The translations under genes were made by a program, and so were the position numbers. The notes below the pieces were generated by a model. The model had not been told where the DNA came from and made no database searches. It worked only from the letters and a program-made list of their open reading frames with translations. This document shows, one piece after another, positions 42,546 through 51,413 of a stretch of 64,000 bases of DNA. The DNA comes from Alphaproteobacteria bacterium (GTDB lineage Bacteria > Pseudomonadota > Alphaproteobacteria > Rhizobiales > Beijerinckiaceae), in the NCBI GenBank assembly GCA_016869595.1, contig VGDT01000001.1:287367-351366 (forward strand), read 5' to 3'. Every line of letters starts with the position of its first letter. The stretch's first letter is position 1.

Positions 42546-43052
42546 TTAAGAGGGTTGCGGCGGCTTTCTGTCGAATCTGCGGCGCCGGCGGCGTTCATGC
42601 ATACGCTGCGCCTCGACGTCGCGTCCGGCTTCAAAGGTCAGTCCGAAATACATGGCGATCAGCACGGCGTTGACGCCGATGAGCCAATAGCCCCCCATGA
42701 AGAAGCCGGGCATGCTGAGCGTTAAGAAAATCTGCGCGCTGGCGACAAGCAGCCACAACACGCCGCCCCAGGGCGTCGCGAGCCACAAGCCAACGCCGGC
42801 GATGAGATCCAGCACCGCAAAAAAGATAACGGCGAAGGCCGCGCTCTGCGGCATGGTTTCGAAGATGGAGCGATCGGCGGCAAGGATGATCCGCCACTGC
42901 ATCAAGCCTTGCACAAGCCAAAACAAGGCGACGATGCGCATAAAGCGCGAGAGCAACACGCCCCATTTCGCGGCGTCGCCGCCATTGGGCTCGCCGACGC
43001 GGATGGCGCGATAGGGATCGTCGCCGTCGTCGTAGATCGTTGGGCCGTCCAT
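42546..43052 (-). CDS. DUF6163 family membrane protein
   Basis: A 168-residue inner-membrane protein with four hydrophobic spans (RIVALFWLVQGLMQWRIIL, SAAFAVIFFAVLDLIAGVG, VLWLLVASAQIFLTLSMPG, GYWLIGVNAVLIAMYFGLT), an acidic N-terminus and an Arg-rich cytosolic tail. The family is a regular neighbour of ldtR; function unknown. 48 bp separate it from the trpE stop. Confidence 0.8.
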   Translation of the reverse strand: MDGPTIYDDGDDPYRAIRVGEPNGGDAAKWGVLLSRFMRIVALFWLVQGLMQWRIILAADRSIFETMPQSAAFAVIFFAVLDLIAGVGLWLATPWGGVLWLLVASAQIFLTLSMPGFFMGGYWLIGVNAVLIAMYFGLTFEAGRDVEAQRMHERRRRRRFDRKPPQPS

Positions 43053-43100
43053 CAGATGCGCCCCCGCCTTTTCTACGCCCGTGCGCTTTTACGAAAGCCG

Positions 43101-44630
43101 CTATTGCCCGCGTCGCGAACGGGTTGCGAAGCGAACCGCTTCCTCGGCCGCGCGAAACAGCGCTTTCGCCTTGTTGACGCATTCGCGATGTTCATATTCC
43201 GGTTCGCTGTCGTAGACCACGCCGGCGCCCGACTGCACATGCATCTTGCCGTCTTTCACGATCGCTGTGCGCAGCACGATGCAGGTGTCCATTTGCCCGC
43301 CAGCGCCGAAATAGCCGATGCAACCGCCGTAGATGCCGCGCCTGTCGGTTTCGAGCTCGTCGATGATTTCCATCGCGCGCACTTTCGGCGCGCCTGAGAC
43401 GGTGCCGGCAGGAAAACCCGCAGCGAGCGCGTCAATGCAGTCGTGGCGCGCGTCAAGCTCGCCTTCGACGTTGGAGACGATGTGCATCACGTGACTGTAA
43501 CGTTCGATCGTGAAACTGTCAGTGACGCGCACCGTGCCAGTCTTCGCGACGCGGCCGACGTCATTGCGGCCGAGGTCGAGCAGCATCAGATGTTCGGCGC
43601 GCTCCTTTTCGTCAGCGAGGAGATCCGCTGCAAGACGCTCGTCCTCCGCTTTCACGTCGCTGCGCCAGCGCGTGCCGGCGATCGGACGGATCGTCACCTT
43701 GCCGTCGGCCACGCGCACGAGGATCTCGGGGCTCGAACAGACGATCTGGAAGTCGCCGAAATCGAGAAAGCAGAGAAAGGGCGCCGGGTTCACCCGGCGT
43801 AGGGCGCGATAGAGCGCGAAGGCGGGCAAAGCGAAGGGCGCGGTGAAGCGCTGCGACAGCACGACTTGAAAGATGTCGCCGGCGCGAATGTATTCCTTCG
43901 CCCGCTCAACCATCTCAAGAAAACGAGGCTCGGGCGTATTGGAAATTGGCTCGTCGGCGAGAAGCTGCGCATTCACGCCGCCCTCCCGATGCTCAAGCGG
44001 CGCTTCCAGCGTCGCAACGATCTTATCGAGACGCGCGAGCGCCGTCTCAAAGGCCGCCTTCGCCGCGACGCCGGCTTTGGGCCGAACGGGTGTGACGATG
44101 GATATTTCGTCGCGAACCGTATCGAAGACGATCATCACGGTCGGACGCACCAGAAGTGCGTCCGGCGCGCCGATCCTGTCTTCCTTGGCCGGCCCGAGGC
44201 GCTCCATCTGGCGCACCATGTCGTAGCCGAGATAGCCAAAGACTCCCGCCGCCATGGGCGGCATCCCCGCCGCCAGTGGAACGGCGGAGTCGGCGATGAG
44301 CTGACGCAAGGCGACAAGCGGCGCCGCGTCGCAAGGCGTAAAAGCGGCGGCATCGTCGAGCGCGGCGCGATTGATTTCCGCCTTGTCGCCCACGGCGCGG
44401 AAGATCACGTCGGGGTCGAGGCCGATCATCGAATAGCGGCCGCGGGCGGCGCCGCCTTCGACTGACTCGAGCAGGAAGGCGGGCCCTCGCCGATCTCGTG
44501 TGACTTTGAGATAAGCGGAGACGGGGGTTTCCAGATCGGCGACCAGCCGCGTTACGACGAGTTGGGGCCGACCGGCGTCGTAATCGGCGCCAAAGGCGTC
44601 GAAGTCAGGCTCGAACTGCGCGCCGGTCAC
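43101..44630 (-). CDS. trpE: Anthranilate synthase component I
   Basis: A 509-residue enzyme forming anthranilate from chorismate with TrpG ammonia. Motifs: LLESVEGGAARGRYSMIG, FGYLGYDMVR, AGDIFQVVLSQRF, RPIAGTR, LMLLDLGRNDVGRVA, FPAGTVSGAPKVRAMEIID and GCIGYFGAGGQMDTCI. The LLES allosteric element implies tryptophan feedback. It overlaps the upstream ppiD-like gene by 4 bp (ATGA). No trp leader peptide is visible, because the preceding gene abuts. Confidence 0.96.
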   Translation of the reverse strand: MTGAQFEPDFDAFGADYDAGRPQLVVTRLVADLETPVSAYLKVTRDRRGPAFLLESVEGGAARGRYSMIGLDPDVIFRAVGDKAEINRAALDDAAAFTPCDAAPLVALRQLIADSAVPLAAGMPPMAAGVFGYLGYDMVRQMERLGPAKEDRIGAPDALLVRPTVMIVFDTVRDEISIVTPVRPKAGVAAKAAFETALARLDKIVATLEAPLEHREGGVNAQLLADEPISNTPEPRFLEMVERAKEYIRAGDIFQVVLSQRFTAPFALPAFALYRALRRVNPAPFLCFLDFGDFQIVCSSPEILVRVADGKVTIRPIAGTRWRSDVKAEDERLAADLLADEKERAEHLMLLDLGRNDVGRVAKTGTVRVTDSFTIERYSHVMHIVSNVEGELDARHDCIDALAAGFPAGTVSGAPKVRAMEIIDELETDRRGIYGGCIGYFGAGGQMDTCIVLRTAIVKDGKMHVQSGAGVVYDSEPEYEHRECVNKAKALFRAAEEAVRFATRSRRGQ

Positions 44631-46534
44631 CTGTCGCGTTCCGCTCCCGTCGCGGCTTCGAGCGCCCGCTGATTGATGTCGACGCCGAGCGCCTTCTCAA
44701 GCCCGCCGACATATTGCTCCAGCAGGTCGTTATAAAACGCTGGCTTGAGTTGCTGAGCGATCGTCTTCGATTCGATCGAGTTCGGATCGAAAACGGGAGC
44801 CGTCGAGTCGCGCACGAAAAACACCAAGCGCCCGTTGTCGACGACGACGGAGCCGGCATTGCGCGGCGCAACGTCGAAGAATTGAACGATGACGTTGTTA
44901 TTGAAGTCTGGACGCGCTTCGCGCTTCACCTCATTGGCGCGCTGGACCTGAACGCCAAGCTCTTTGGCGAGCTCTTCGATCGGCTGGCCCGAGTTCAGCT
45001 TCGCGACAATTTCGTCGGCCTTGGCGGCGAGCGCCTTTTGCGCCGCCTCAGTTCGCATAGCGTCGGCGACGGCCGGCTTCACCTCTTCAAAGGTCTTCTG
45101 CCGAGCGGGCTCGATGCCGTTGACCTCATACCAGACATAGCCGCCGTCGCGCGTCGCGACGGTGTCGTTGTCGACGCCAACGTCCGAAGCAAACGCCGCC
45201 TTCACGAGGTCCGGTCCCGCCGGAAGGTTGGCGATCGCCTTGCCGTCGCGGTCATTGCCGGCGTCGTCGACGGCGTCATAGACTTTCGTCTCCAAGCCCA
45301 CGGCTTTTGCGGCTTCCGATAACGTCTTGCCAGACGCGCGCTGATCCTCAATCGCCTCGTGGAGCTTGCGCACTTCGGGCGTCGCGCGCTGCGCCGCGAT
45401 TTCGGCGTGCAGTTCGGGCTCCGCCTGCTCAAAAGTCTTGCTGTAGACTGCGGGGCTGATGCTTATGACCTGAGACACAACGGCCCCAAACGGCGTATGA
45501 ACTGGCTCGGTCAGTCCCGGTTGCGGAAGCGCGAAAACAGTAGCGCCCACCTTCGGATCGCCGAAATCGCGCTGCTCGACGAATCCGAGATTCACGTCTT
45601 TTTGACTGAGTTTCAGCTCCGCGACGAGAGCATCAAAATCGGCGCCGGCTTTGAGCTTCGCGAGCGCGGCTTCAGCTTCCTTGTCGGTCTTGAAGACGAT
45701 CTGCCGGACCTCTCGCTTTTCCGGCGTTCCATAGCGCTTTGATTTCACCTCGTCGTAAAGCTTGCGCGCGTCTTCGGGAGATACGCTTTCGGGCTTCCCG
45801 ATCGCAGAAGGGCTGACGACGAGCGTCGTCAGTTTGCGATACTCTTTGGCGCGGAAGGTTTGCTCTCGCTCGTCGAAGTATTTTTTCAGCTCCTCGTCAG
45901 AAGGCGTCGGGGCCGCGCTGACCAGCGAAGGCGGCAGAATGACGTAATCGATCGTCCGCGACTCATTGCGGAAGTGATGAATCGCCTCGAGCATCAATTT
46001 AGGCGGCTCGACTCCGGCGATGACGATGTCAGTGATCATCTTGCGGAGATAGGCGTTCTTCTGATCGGCGACGAAGCCGCGCTCGGTGAAGCCGGCGTCG
46101 TTAGCGATCTGCTTGAAGCGAGCGGCGTCGAATTTGCCATCCGGACCCTGGAACACTTTTTCGGAAGCGAGCAGGCGCTGGGTGGTTTCGTCGCTTGCCG
46201 CCAGTCCGAGCTGGCGCGCCTTCTGATCGAGCGCGACCTCTGTGACGAGACGCTCCAAAATCTGGAGGTCCAGTCCCGACTGACGCGCCTCTTCATTGGT
46301 GATCGCGCGCCGCATCCGCTGCTGAATGCGGCGAAGCTCGTCCTGATAAGCGTTGCGGTAAGCTTCGACCGAGACTTCACCGCCCCCGACGCGGGCGAGC
46401 CGCTGGGTCGTCATGCCGCGAAACACGTCTCCGACGCCCCAGATCGCGAAACTGACGACGATGACGCCCATCACCAGCGCCATGATGGCGCGACCGATCC
46501 AGTTCTGCGAAGCGACGCGCAGGCCTTCCAACAT
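44627..46534 (-). CDS. ppiD: PpiD-like periplasmic peptidyl-prolyl isomerase/foldase
   Basis: A 635-residue protein anchored by one N-terminal span (AIMALVMGVIVVSFAIWG), then a SurA-N-type domain with a rotamase segment in the middle (YGTPEKREVRQIVFKTDKEA ... FGDPKVGATVFALPQPG) and a second parvulin-like stretch at the C-terminus. It helps fold outer-membrane and periplasmic proteins near the SecYEG exit. It precedes trpE with a 4-bp overlap, an arrangement (surA/ppiD-trpE) seen in other Hyphomicrobiales. Confidence 0.9.
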   Translation of the reverse strand: MLEGLRVASQNWIGRAIMALVMGVIVVSFAIWGVGDVFRGMTTQRLARVGGGEVSVEAYRNAYQDELRRIQQRMRRAITNEEARQSGLDLQILERLVTEVALDQKARQLGLAASDETTQRLLASEKVFQGPDGKFDAARFKQIANDAGFTERGFVADQKNAYLRKMITDIVIAGVEPPKLMLEAIHHFRNESRTIDYVILPPSLVSAAPTPSDEELKKYFDEREQTFRAKEYRKLTTLVVSPSAIGKPESVSPEDARKLYDEVKSKRYGTPEKREVRQIVFKTDKEAEAALAKLKAGADFDALVAELKLSQKDVNLGFVEQRDFGDPKVGATVFALPQPGLTEPVHTPFGAVVSQVISISPAVYSKTFEQAEPELHAEIAAQRATPEVRKLHEAIEDQRASGKTLSEAAKAVGLETKVYDAVDDAGNDRDGKAIANLPAGPDLVKAAFASDVGVDNDTVATRDGGYVWYEVNGIEPARQKTFEEVKPAVADAMRTEAAQKALAAKADEIVAKLNSGQPIEELAKELGVQVQRANEVKREARPDFNNNVIVQFFDVAPRNAGSVVVDNGRLVFFVRDSTAPVFDPNSIESKTIAQQLKPAFYNDLLEQYVGGLEKALGVDINQRALEAATGAERDR

Positions 46535-46743
46535 GAGTCTTGCTTTCCTTGGGTGCGTTTGAGCCGGTTCCCCGGCTTTTGGCGGCGGACTATAGGGAGG
46601 GGGCGGGCGCGTGGCAATGCGCCTGAGTTTAGCCCGCTGACGCGTCGAAATAGGGTATTGCTTTTGTATTTCGGAAGCTTGCAGTGTCGCCGACGACCCG
46701 AAGCCGCGGCTGGGCCGCCGGGCAGAAGAATGGGGGTTGATTG

Positions 46744-47745
46744 ATGGACGAAACCGTCGAGGCCGCCGCGAAGGCTGGCGCGGATGCTCCCGTCACGAAA
46801 GTCGAGGCTGAGCCCGCCCTCCCTCAAGGGGTCGAGCACGCTGGGCGCCCCCATGCGCTGCACCAGGATGTCCGCCGCCTGCGCGCCGATTCCGAGGCGA
46901 TCCGCAAGGCGTTCGAGTCCGGTGAGTTTCCCTACAAGACGCGCCTGAGCGAGAAGGTCTATCTGCGGCACATGGAGCTTCTTCAGGTGGAGCTCCTGAA
47001 AGCGCAAAGCTGGGTGAGGGAGACCGGCCAACGCATCGTCATGCTGTTCGAAGGTCGCGACGCGGCTGGCAAGGGCGGCACCATCAAGCGCTTCATGGAG
47101 CATCTCAATCCGCGCGGCGCGCGGGTCGTCGCCCTGGAAAAGCCATCAGAGCGCGAGCGCACCCAGTGGTATTTCCAGCGTTACATCCAGCATCTGCCAG
47201 CAGACGGCGATATCGTTTTCTTTGACCGCTCCTGGTACAATCGCGCCGGCGTCGAGCGCGTGATGAATTTCTGCACGCCGAATGAATATCTCGACTTCAT
47301 GCGCCAATGCCCGGAACTGGAGCGCATGTTCGTCAGTTCCGGCATTCGTCTCTACAAATATTGGTTTTCGGTGACGCGCGAAGAGCAGCAGCGCCGTTTC
47401 CGGTCGCGCATGAACGATCCGCTCAAACAGTGGAAGCTCTCGCCGATCGATCGCGCGTCAATGAACAAATGGGACGATTACACCGAAGCGAAGGAGGCGA
47501 TGTTCTTCTTCACCGACACGGCCGACGCGCCATGGATCGTCATCAAATCGGACGACAAGAAGCGCGCGCGCCTGAATTGCATGCAGCACTTTTTGTCGAG
47601 CCTCGATTATCCGAACAAAGACCATAGCGTCGTTCATGGATCCGATCCGCTCATCGTTGGCTCCAGCGCGCATGTCATCGGCCGCGACGAACACATCCTG
47701 GGCAAGTCGCTTGCAATGGATGTCGAGAAGAAGCGGAAACGCTAA
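46744..47745 (+). CDS. ppk2: Polyphosphate kinase 2
   Basis: A 333-residue P-loop kinase. Walker A GRDAAGKGGTIKRF, Walker B IVFFDRSWYNRAGVERVM, the lid motif RLYKYWFSVTREEQQRRF and WKLSPIDRASMNKWDDYTEAKEAMF place it in the one-domain PPK2 class, which phosphorylates nucleoside diphosphates from polyphosphate (or the reverse). The first 50 residues are a variable Ala/Glu-rich arm. The ATG at 46744 follows a TTG in frame. Confidence 0.94.
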   Translation: MDETVEAAAKAGADAPVTKVEAEPALPQGVEHAGRPHALHQDVRRLRADSEAIRKAFESGEFPYKTRLSEKVYLRHMELLQVELLKAQSWVRETGQRIVMLFEGRDAAGKGGTIKRFMEHLNPRGARVVALEKPSERERTQWYFQRYIQHLPADGDIVFFDRSWYNRAGVERVMNFCTPNEYLDFMRQCPELERMFVSSGIRLYKYWFSVTREEQQRRFRSRMNDPLKQWKLSPIDRASMNKWDDYTEAKEAMFFFTDTADAPWIVIKSDDKKRARLNCMQHFLSSLDYPNKDHSVVHGSDPLIVGSSAHVIGRDEHILGKSLAMDVEKKRKR

Positions 47746-47860
47746 CGCTCAAGGCGCCTTAAATCCGACAGGCTTGCTTCATATGGCTCGCAGCTCAGCG
47801 GCCGCGCGTCGACAGCAGGATGTGTCGAGCTATAGCTCCTAGGGCGCAGTTCGGTCTCGA

Positions 47861-47927
47861 CAAGCGTTATCTTCAAAAAAATTTAACCACAAAGTTAAGG
47901 CCCCGCTTGCTCTTCAGATAACGCTTG
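47861..47927. repeat. Inverted repeat in gene-free stretch after ppk2
   Basis: Perfect 11-bp arms CAAGCGTTATC (47861-47871) and GATAACGCTTG (47917-47927) flank 45 bp that contain a smaller repeat TTAAC/GTTAA. The 47746-48076 gap has no gene. It may be the folded end of a transcript, a miniature element or a protein binding region. No T-tract. Confidence 0.55.
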
Positions 47928-48076
47928 TTTATTAATGGGACGCTGAAGCTGGAAGAGGCGTGAGTGGAGCCCTTCCCCTTCCCGAAGGGCCCGAGACAAG
48001 CGCTCGGTCGACTGAGCCCTGACAGCCATTCGGCGGCGTAGCCGCCACCATACGAGCGCCCCAAAAAGGAACTCCT

Positions 48077-48514
48077 ATGCTGCGATCTCTCGGTCTTGCA
48101 GGAATGATGACGGCTGTACTTTTGACAGCGCCCGCGAACGCCTTTGATGTCATGCGCCCTGACTACGGCGGACGCGTGGAGCAATACCAAGCCAGGCTCG
48201 CCAGGGCGGAAGCTCGGGGCGAGCAAATCCGAATCGGTCCGACCGAATGCGATTCCTCGTGCACGCTCTATCTGGCGGCCCATAACTCGTGTGTTTCCGA
48301 AGGCGCGGTCTTCGGGTTCCATGCGCCCTGGTTTGGCGGTCCTGACGGGGGCGTCGTCGATCCGCGGATGACCGCGGTCTTCGCCGCGCACTATAAGCCC
48401 GCGCTGCGTCAGGCCTTCCTGGCCCACGTCCGCCGCAATGGCAATCAGGCGCCGGGCCCGATGCTGCGCATCACCGGCCGTCAGCTTGCGGCGTACGGCT
48501 ACCGCCTCTGCTAA
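48077..48514 (+). CDS. Secreted ClpP/crotonase-fold-like hypothetical protein
   Basis: A 145-residue protein with a signal peptide (MLRSLGLAGMMTAVLLTAPANA, cleaved before FD). The mature part has GPTECDSSCTLYLAAHNSC followed by AVFGFHAPWFGG. This resembles the CxSAC...GFH pattern of periplasmic ClpP-superfamily proteins, where the first segment holds the nucleophile Ser and the second the catalytic His. Much shorter than ClpP; possibly non-catalytic. Start with GGAACTCCT context; the neighbour acr3 is convergent (2 bp apart). Confidence 0.6.
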   Translation: MLRSLGLAGMMTAVLLTAPANAFDVMRPDYGGRVEQYQARLARAEARGEQIRIGPTECDSSCTLYLAAHNSCVSEGAVFGFHAPWFGGPDGGVVDPRMTAVFAAHYKPALRQAFLAHVRRNGNQAPGPMLRITGRQLAAYGYRLC

Positions 48515-48516
48515 GC

Positions 48517-49584
48517 TCAAGGTAGGTCAATTGGCGCGGAGACTCGATCGGACGATCGAAGCGCTCCGCGCTCATACCAACCTTTGGTCTGATTAACGAT
48601 CCAGACCACGCTTAGCATCACCGGAACTTCAATCAGGACGCCGACGACAGTGGCGAGCGCGGCGCCGGAATCAAAGCCGAACAGGCTGATCGCCGCCGCG
48701 ACCGCGAGTTCAAAGAAATTGCTCGCCCCGATCAGCGCCGAGGGGCCGGCCACGCAATGCGCCTCTCCCGCCGCCCGATTGAGGAGATAGGCGAGCCCGG
48801 CGTTAAAATAGACCTGGATCAGTATCGGCGCCGCCAGCATGGCGATGATCGCCGGCTGCCGGATGATCTGTTCCCCCTGAAAACCAAAGAGCAGAACCAG
48901 CGTCGCGAGCAGCGCGATGAGCGACGCCGGGCCGATCTGTGCGAGCGCCTTGGCGAGACCCCTTTCGCCGCCCGACGCGAGCAGCCGTTTGCGCGCCATC
49001 TGTGCGACGATCACCGGAACGACGATATAGAGGACCACCGAGAGAAACAGCGTGTCCCACGGCACGACGATCGACGAAAGTCCGAGCAGCAAGCCCACGA
49101 TCGGCGCGAAAGCCACGATCATGATCGCGTCGTTGAGCGCGACCTGACTCAGCGTGAAATGCGGTTCGCCTTTGGTGAGATTCGACCAGACGAACACCAT
49201 GGCGGTGCAAGGCGCGGCCGCGAGCAGGATGAGGCCGGCGATATAGGAGTCGATCTGGTCTGCGGGCAGATAGGGTCGAAAGAGATAGCCGATGAAAACC
49301 CATCCGAGCAGCGCCATCGAAAAAGGCTTTACCGCCCAATTGACGGCGAGCGTCACGCCGATGCCGCGCCAGTGACGTCCGACTTCGCTAAGCGCGGCGA
49401 AGTCGATCTTCATCAACATGGGCGTGATCATCAGCCAGATCAGCGCGGCGACGGGCAAATTGACTTTTGCGATCTCCATCGCGCCGATTGCGTGAAAGAC
49501 GCCCGGCAGAAAATGGCCGAGCGCGACGCCGACGACAATGCAGAGCGCCACCCAAAGCGAAAGATAACGTTCGAAGATAGTCAT
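48517..49584 (-). CDS. acr3: Arsenite efflux transporter, ACR3 family
   Basis: A 355-residue inner-membrane permease with ten predicted spans that exports As(III). The conserved cysteine is in LLAAAPCTAMVFVWSNLTKG. N-terminal span LSLWVALCIVVGVALGHFLPG and FIGYLFRPYLP are family-typical. It is the last gene of an arsR-arsC-acr3 operon, starting 4 bp after arsC ends. Confidence 0.93.
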   Translation of the reverse strand: MTIFERYLSLWVALCIVVGVALGHFLPGVFHAIGAMEIAKVNLPVAALIWLMITPMLMKIDFAALSEVGRHWRGIGVTLAVNWAVKPFSMALLGWVFIGYLFRPYLPADQIDSYIAGLILLAAAPCTAMVFVWSNLTKGEPHFTLSQVALNDAIMIVAFAPIVGLLLGLSSIVVPWDTLFLSVVLYIVVPVIVAQMARKRLLASGGERGLAKALAQIGPASLIALLATLVLLFGFQGEQIIRQPAIIAMLAAPILIQVYFNAGLAYLLNRAAGEAHCVAGPSALIGASNFFELAVAAAISLFGFDSGAALATVVGVLIEVPVMLSVVWIVNQTKGWYERGALRSSDRVSAPIDLP

Positions 49585-49587
49585 GGC

Positions 49588-50115
49588 TTACTCCGCGACG
49601 GCGTTTCGTGACGTTGCGCCTTCCATCTCGCCGATCTCGCGCAGGCGGTGGCTGATGGCGAGCCGATCGAGACGATGCAGCGGAATGGCGCAGAATTGAT
49701 CGATGCGATTGCGCAGATAGCGGAAGGCGGTGGCGAAGGCGCGCTGCTTCTCTATGTCGCTTCCCTCCACCGCCGCCGGATCTTCTATGCCCCAATGCGC
49801 CGTCATGGGCTGACCGGGCCACGCCGGGCAGGCCTCGCCCGCCGCGCTGTCGCAGACGGTGAAGACAAAATCCATGCGCGGCGCATCCGGTCCGGCGAAC
49901 TCGTCCCAGCTCTTCGAACGATAGCCTTCAATAGGAAAGCCCATCGTCTCCAGCGTCTTGAGCGCGTAAGGATTGACCGCGCCCTTTGGGTGGCTGCCGG
50001 CTGAAAACACGTTGAACCGGCCGGCGCCGCGCGCGCGCAGCAGCGCTTCGGCCATGATCGAACGCGCGCTGTTGCCGGTGCACAGGAACAGCACGTTGTA
50101 AATTCTGTCCGTCAT
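49588..50115 (-). CDS. arsC: Arsenate reductase, low-molecular-weight phosphatase type
   Basis: A 175-residue protein with the P-loop LCTGNSARSIMAEALL (C-x5-R) and the redox cysteines further on in FVFTVCDSAAGEACPAWPG, as in thioredoxin-coupled ArsC. It converts As(V) to As(III), which ACR3 exports. The ATG at 50115 overlaps the arsR stop by 4 bp; the much longer open frame upstream lies inside arsR and is spurious. Confidence 0.93.
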   Translation of the reverse strand: MTDRIYNVLFLCTGNSARSIMAEALLRARGAGRFNVFSAGSHPKGAVNPYALKTLETMGFPIEGYRSKSWDEFAGPDAPRMDFVFTVCDSAAGEACPAWPGQPMTAHWGIEDPAAVEGSDIEKQRAFATAFRYLRNRIDQFCAIPLHRLDRLAISHRLREIGEMEGATSRNAVAE

Positions 50116-50450
50116 TGGGGGGACTCGCATTTGATGTGTGAGAGAGAGTCGGCAGGCGCGCATGCCGCACTGCCGCAGCAGTCTTCGGCAAGAAAGCGCG
50201 CCAGCGCATTGAGCCGCGCAAGGTCCGCCCGATAGACGATGCTGCGGCCGTTGCGGGCGCTGACGACGAGCCTCGCCTGCGAAAGGACGTTGAGATGCGC
50301 GGAGAGCGTGTTCTGCGGAACGCACAACGCGCGTGCGATGTCGCCGGCCGGCAGACCTTTGGGCTCATGCCGAACGAGCAGCCGGAAGGCCTCGAGCCGC
50401 GTTGGCTGCGAAAGCGCGGCAAGACAGGCGAGAGCCGCTTCTATTTCCAT
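50112..50450 (-). CDS. arsR: ArsR family arsenic-responsive repressor
   Basis: A 112-residue winged-helix repressor (MEIEAALACLAALSQPTRLE, ALCVPQNTLSAHLNVLSQARLV). The classical CxCxxC sensor in the recognition region is absent. Instead three C-terminal cysteines (Cys91, Cys92, Cys97 in DCCGSAAC) match the layout of the Acidithiobacillus ArsR sensor (Cys95/96/102). It probably represses its own operon from the AT-rich AGATATATCGAAATAT stretch at 50458-50473. Confidence 0.88.
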   Translation of the reverse strand: MEIEAALACLAALSQPTRLEAFRLLVRHEPKGLPAGDIARALCVPQNTLSAHLNVLSQARLVVSARNGRSIVYRADLARLNALARFLAEDCCGSAACAPADSLSHIKCESPQ

Positions 50451-50569
50451 AATTCCAGATATATCGAAATATGTGACGGCGCAATGACATTGCCCGCCAA
50501 GCTCCGCCAGGCGCATTGTTGGCGGCCCTTCGCCCTGTCACCCCAAACTGAATTTCAGGAGCGCTTCGC

Positions 50570-51322
50570 ATGACCCGACGCCCGCTCATCGCCGGAAACT
50601 GGAAAATGAACGGGCTGCGCGCCTCGCTCGCCGAGATCGAGGCGATGGGCGCGGCTTATGACGATGTGCTGCGCATGCGCGCCGAGCTGATCGTCTGTCC
50701 GCCGGCCACGCTTATCGCGCTCGCGCGGGAGGTTGCAGAGCAGGGCGGCTTAGGCCTCGGCGGTCAGGATTGCCATGCCGCGCCGAGCGGCGCCCACACG
50801 GGCGATATTTCCGCGGAGATGCTCAAGGACGCCGGCGCGTCCTATGTCATCGTTGGCCACAGCGAGCGCCGTTCGGATCATGGCGAAACCGACGCCGACG
50901 TAAGGGCCAAGGCGGCCGCGGCTTTGCGCGCCGGGCTTACGCCAATCATCTGCGTCGGGGAAACGCGCGCCGAGCGGGAGACGGGCGCCGCATTGAGCGT
51001 CGTTGGCGCGCAGATCGACGGCTCGCTCCCCGCCGATGCCCCAAGACATATCGTCGTCGCCTATGAGCCCGTATGGGCGATCGGCACAGGCTTGACGCCG
51101 ACCGTCGATGACGTCGCCGAAATGCACGCCTTCGCGCGCGAGCGCATCGAAGCCCGGCTCGGCGGCGGCAAGAGCGACGAGGTTCGCATTCTCTATGGCG
51201 GCTCGGTAAAGCCGTCGAACGCTCGCGAGTTGATGCGCGTCGCCAATGTCGACGGCGCGCTGGTTGGCGGCGCGAGCCTATCGGCCGGAGATTTCATTGG
51301 CGTTGCAAGCGCCTATCTCTGA
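50570..51322 (+). CDS. tpiA: Triosephosphate isomerase
   Basis: A 250-residue glycolytic and gluconeogenic enzyme. Catalytic Lys in AGNWKMNG, His in [15 protein letters not shown], Glu in [16 protein letters not shown], and the phosphate-loop [11 protein letters not shown]. The ATG has the Shine-Dalgarno CAGGAG. It is divergent from arsR with 119 bp between. Confidence 0.97.
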   Translation: MTRRPLIAGNWKMNGLRASLAEIEAMGAAYDDVLRMRAELIVCPPATLIALAREVAEQGGLGLGGQDCHAAPSGAHTGDISAEMLKDAGASYVIVGHSERRSDHGETDADVRAKAAAALRAGLTPIICVGETRAERETGAALSVVGAQIDGSLPADAPRHIVVAYEPVWAIGTGLTPTVDDVAEMHAFARERIEARLGGGKSDEVRILYGGSVKPSNARELMRVANVDGALVGGASLSAGDFIGVASAYL

Positions 51323-51413
51323 TAGAGCGAAGCTTGGACAATCCGATCGGCGCAGATAAAGTCATCTAACTGTGGCGAGTTTTTTCCAAATTGATTGAAA
51401 AGAGGGGCGTAAC

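Noticed and set aside
49588..50325. Longer arsC reading frame with about 70 extra N-terminal residues
   Set aside because: The extension overlaps arsR and has out-of-frame Arg/Cys composition; the coupled ATG at 50115 gives the family-length protein.
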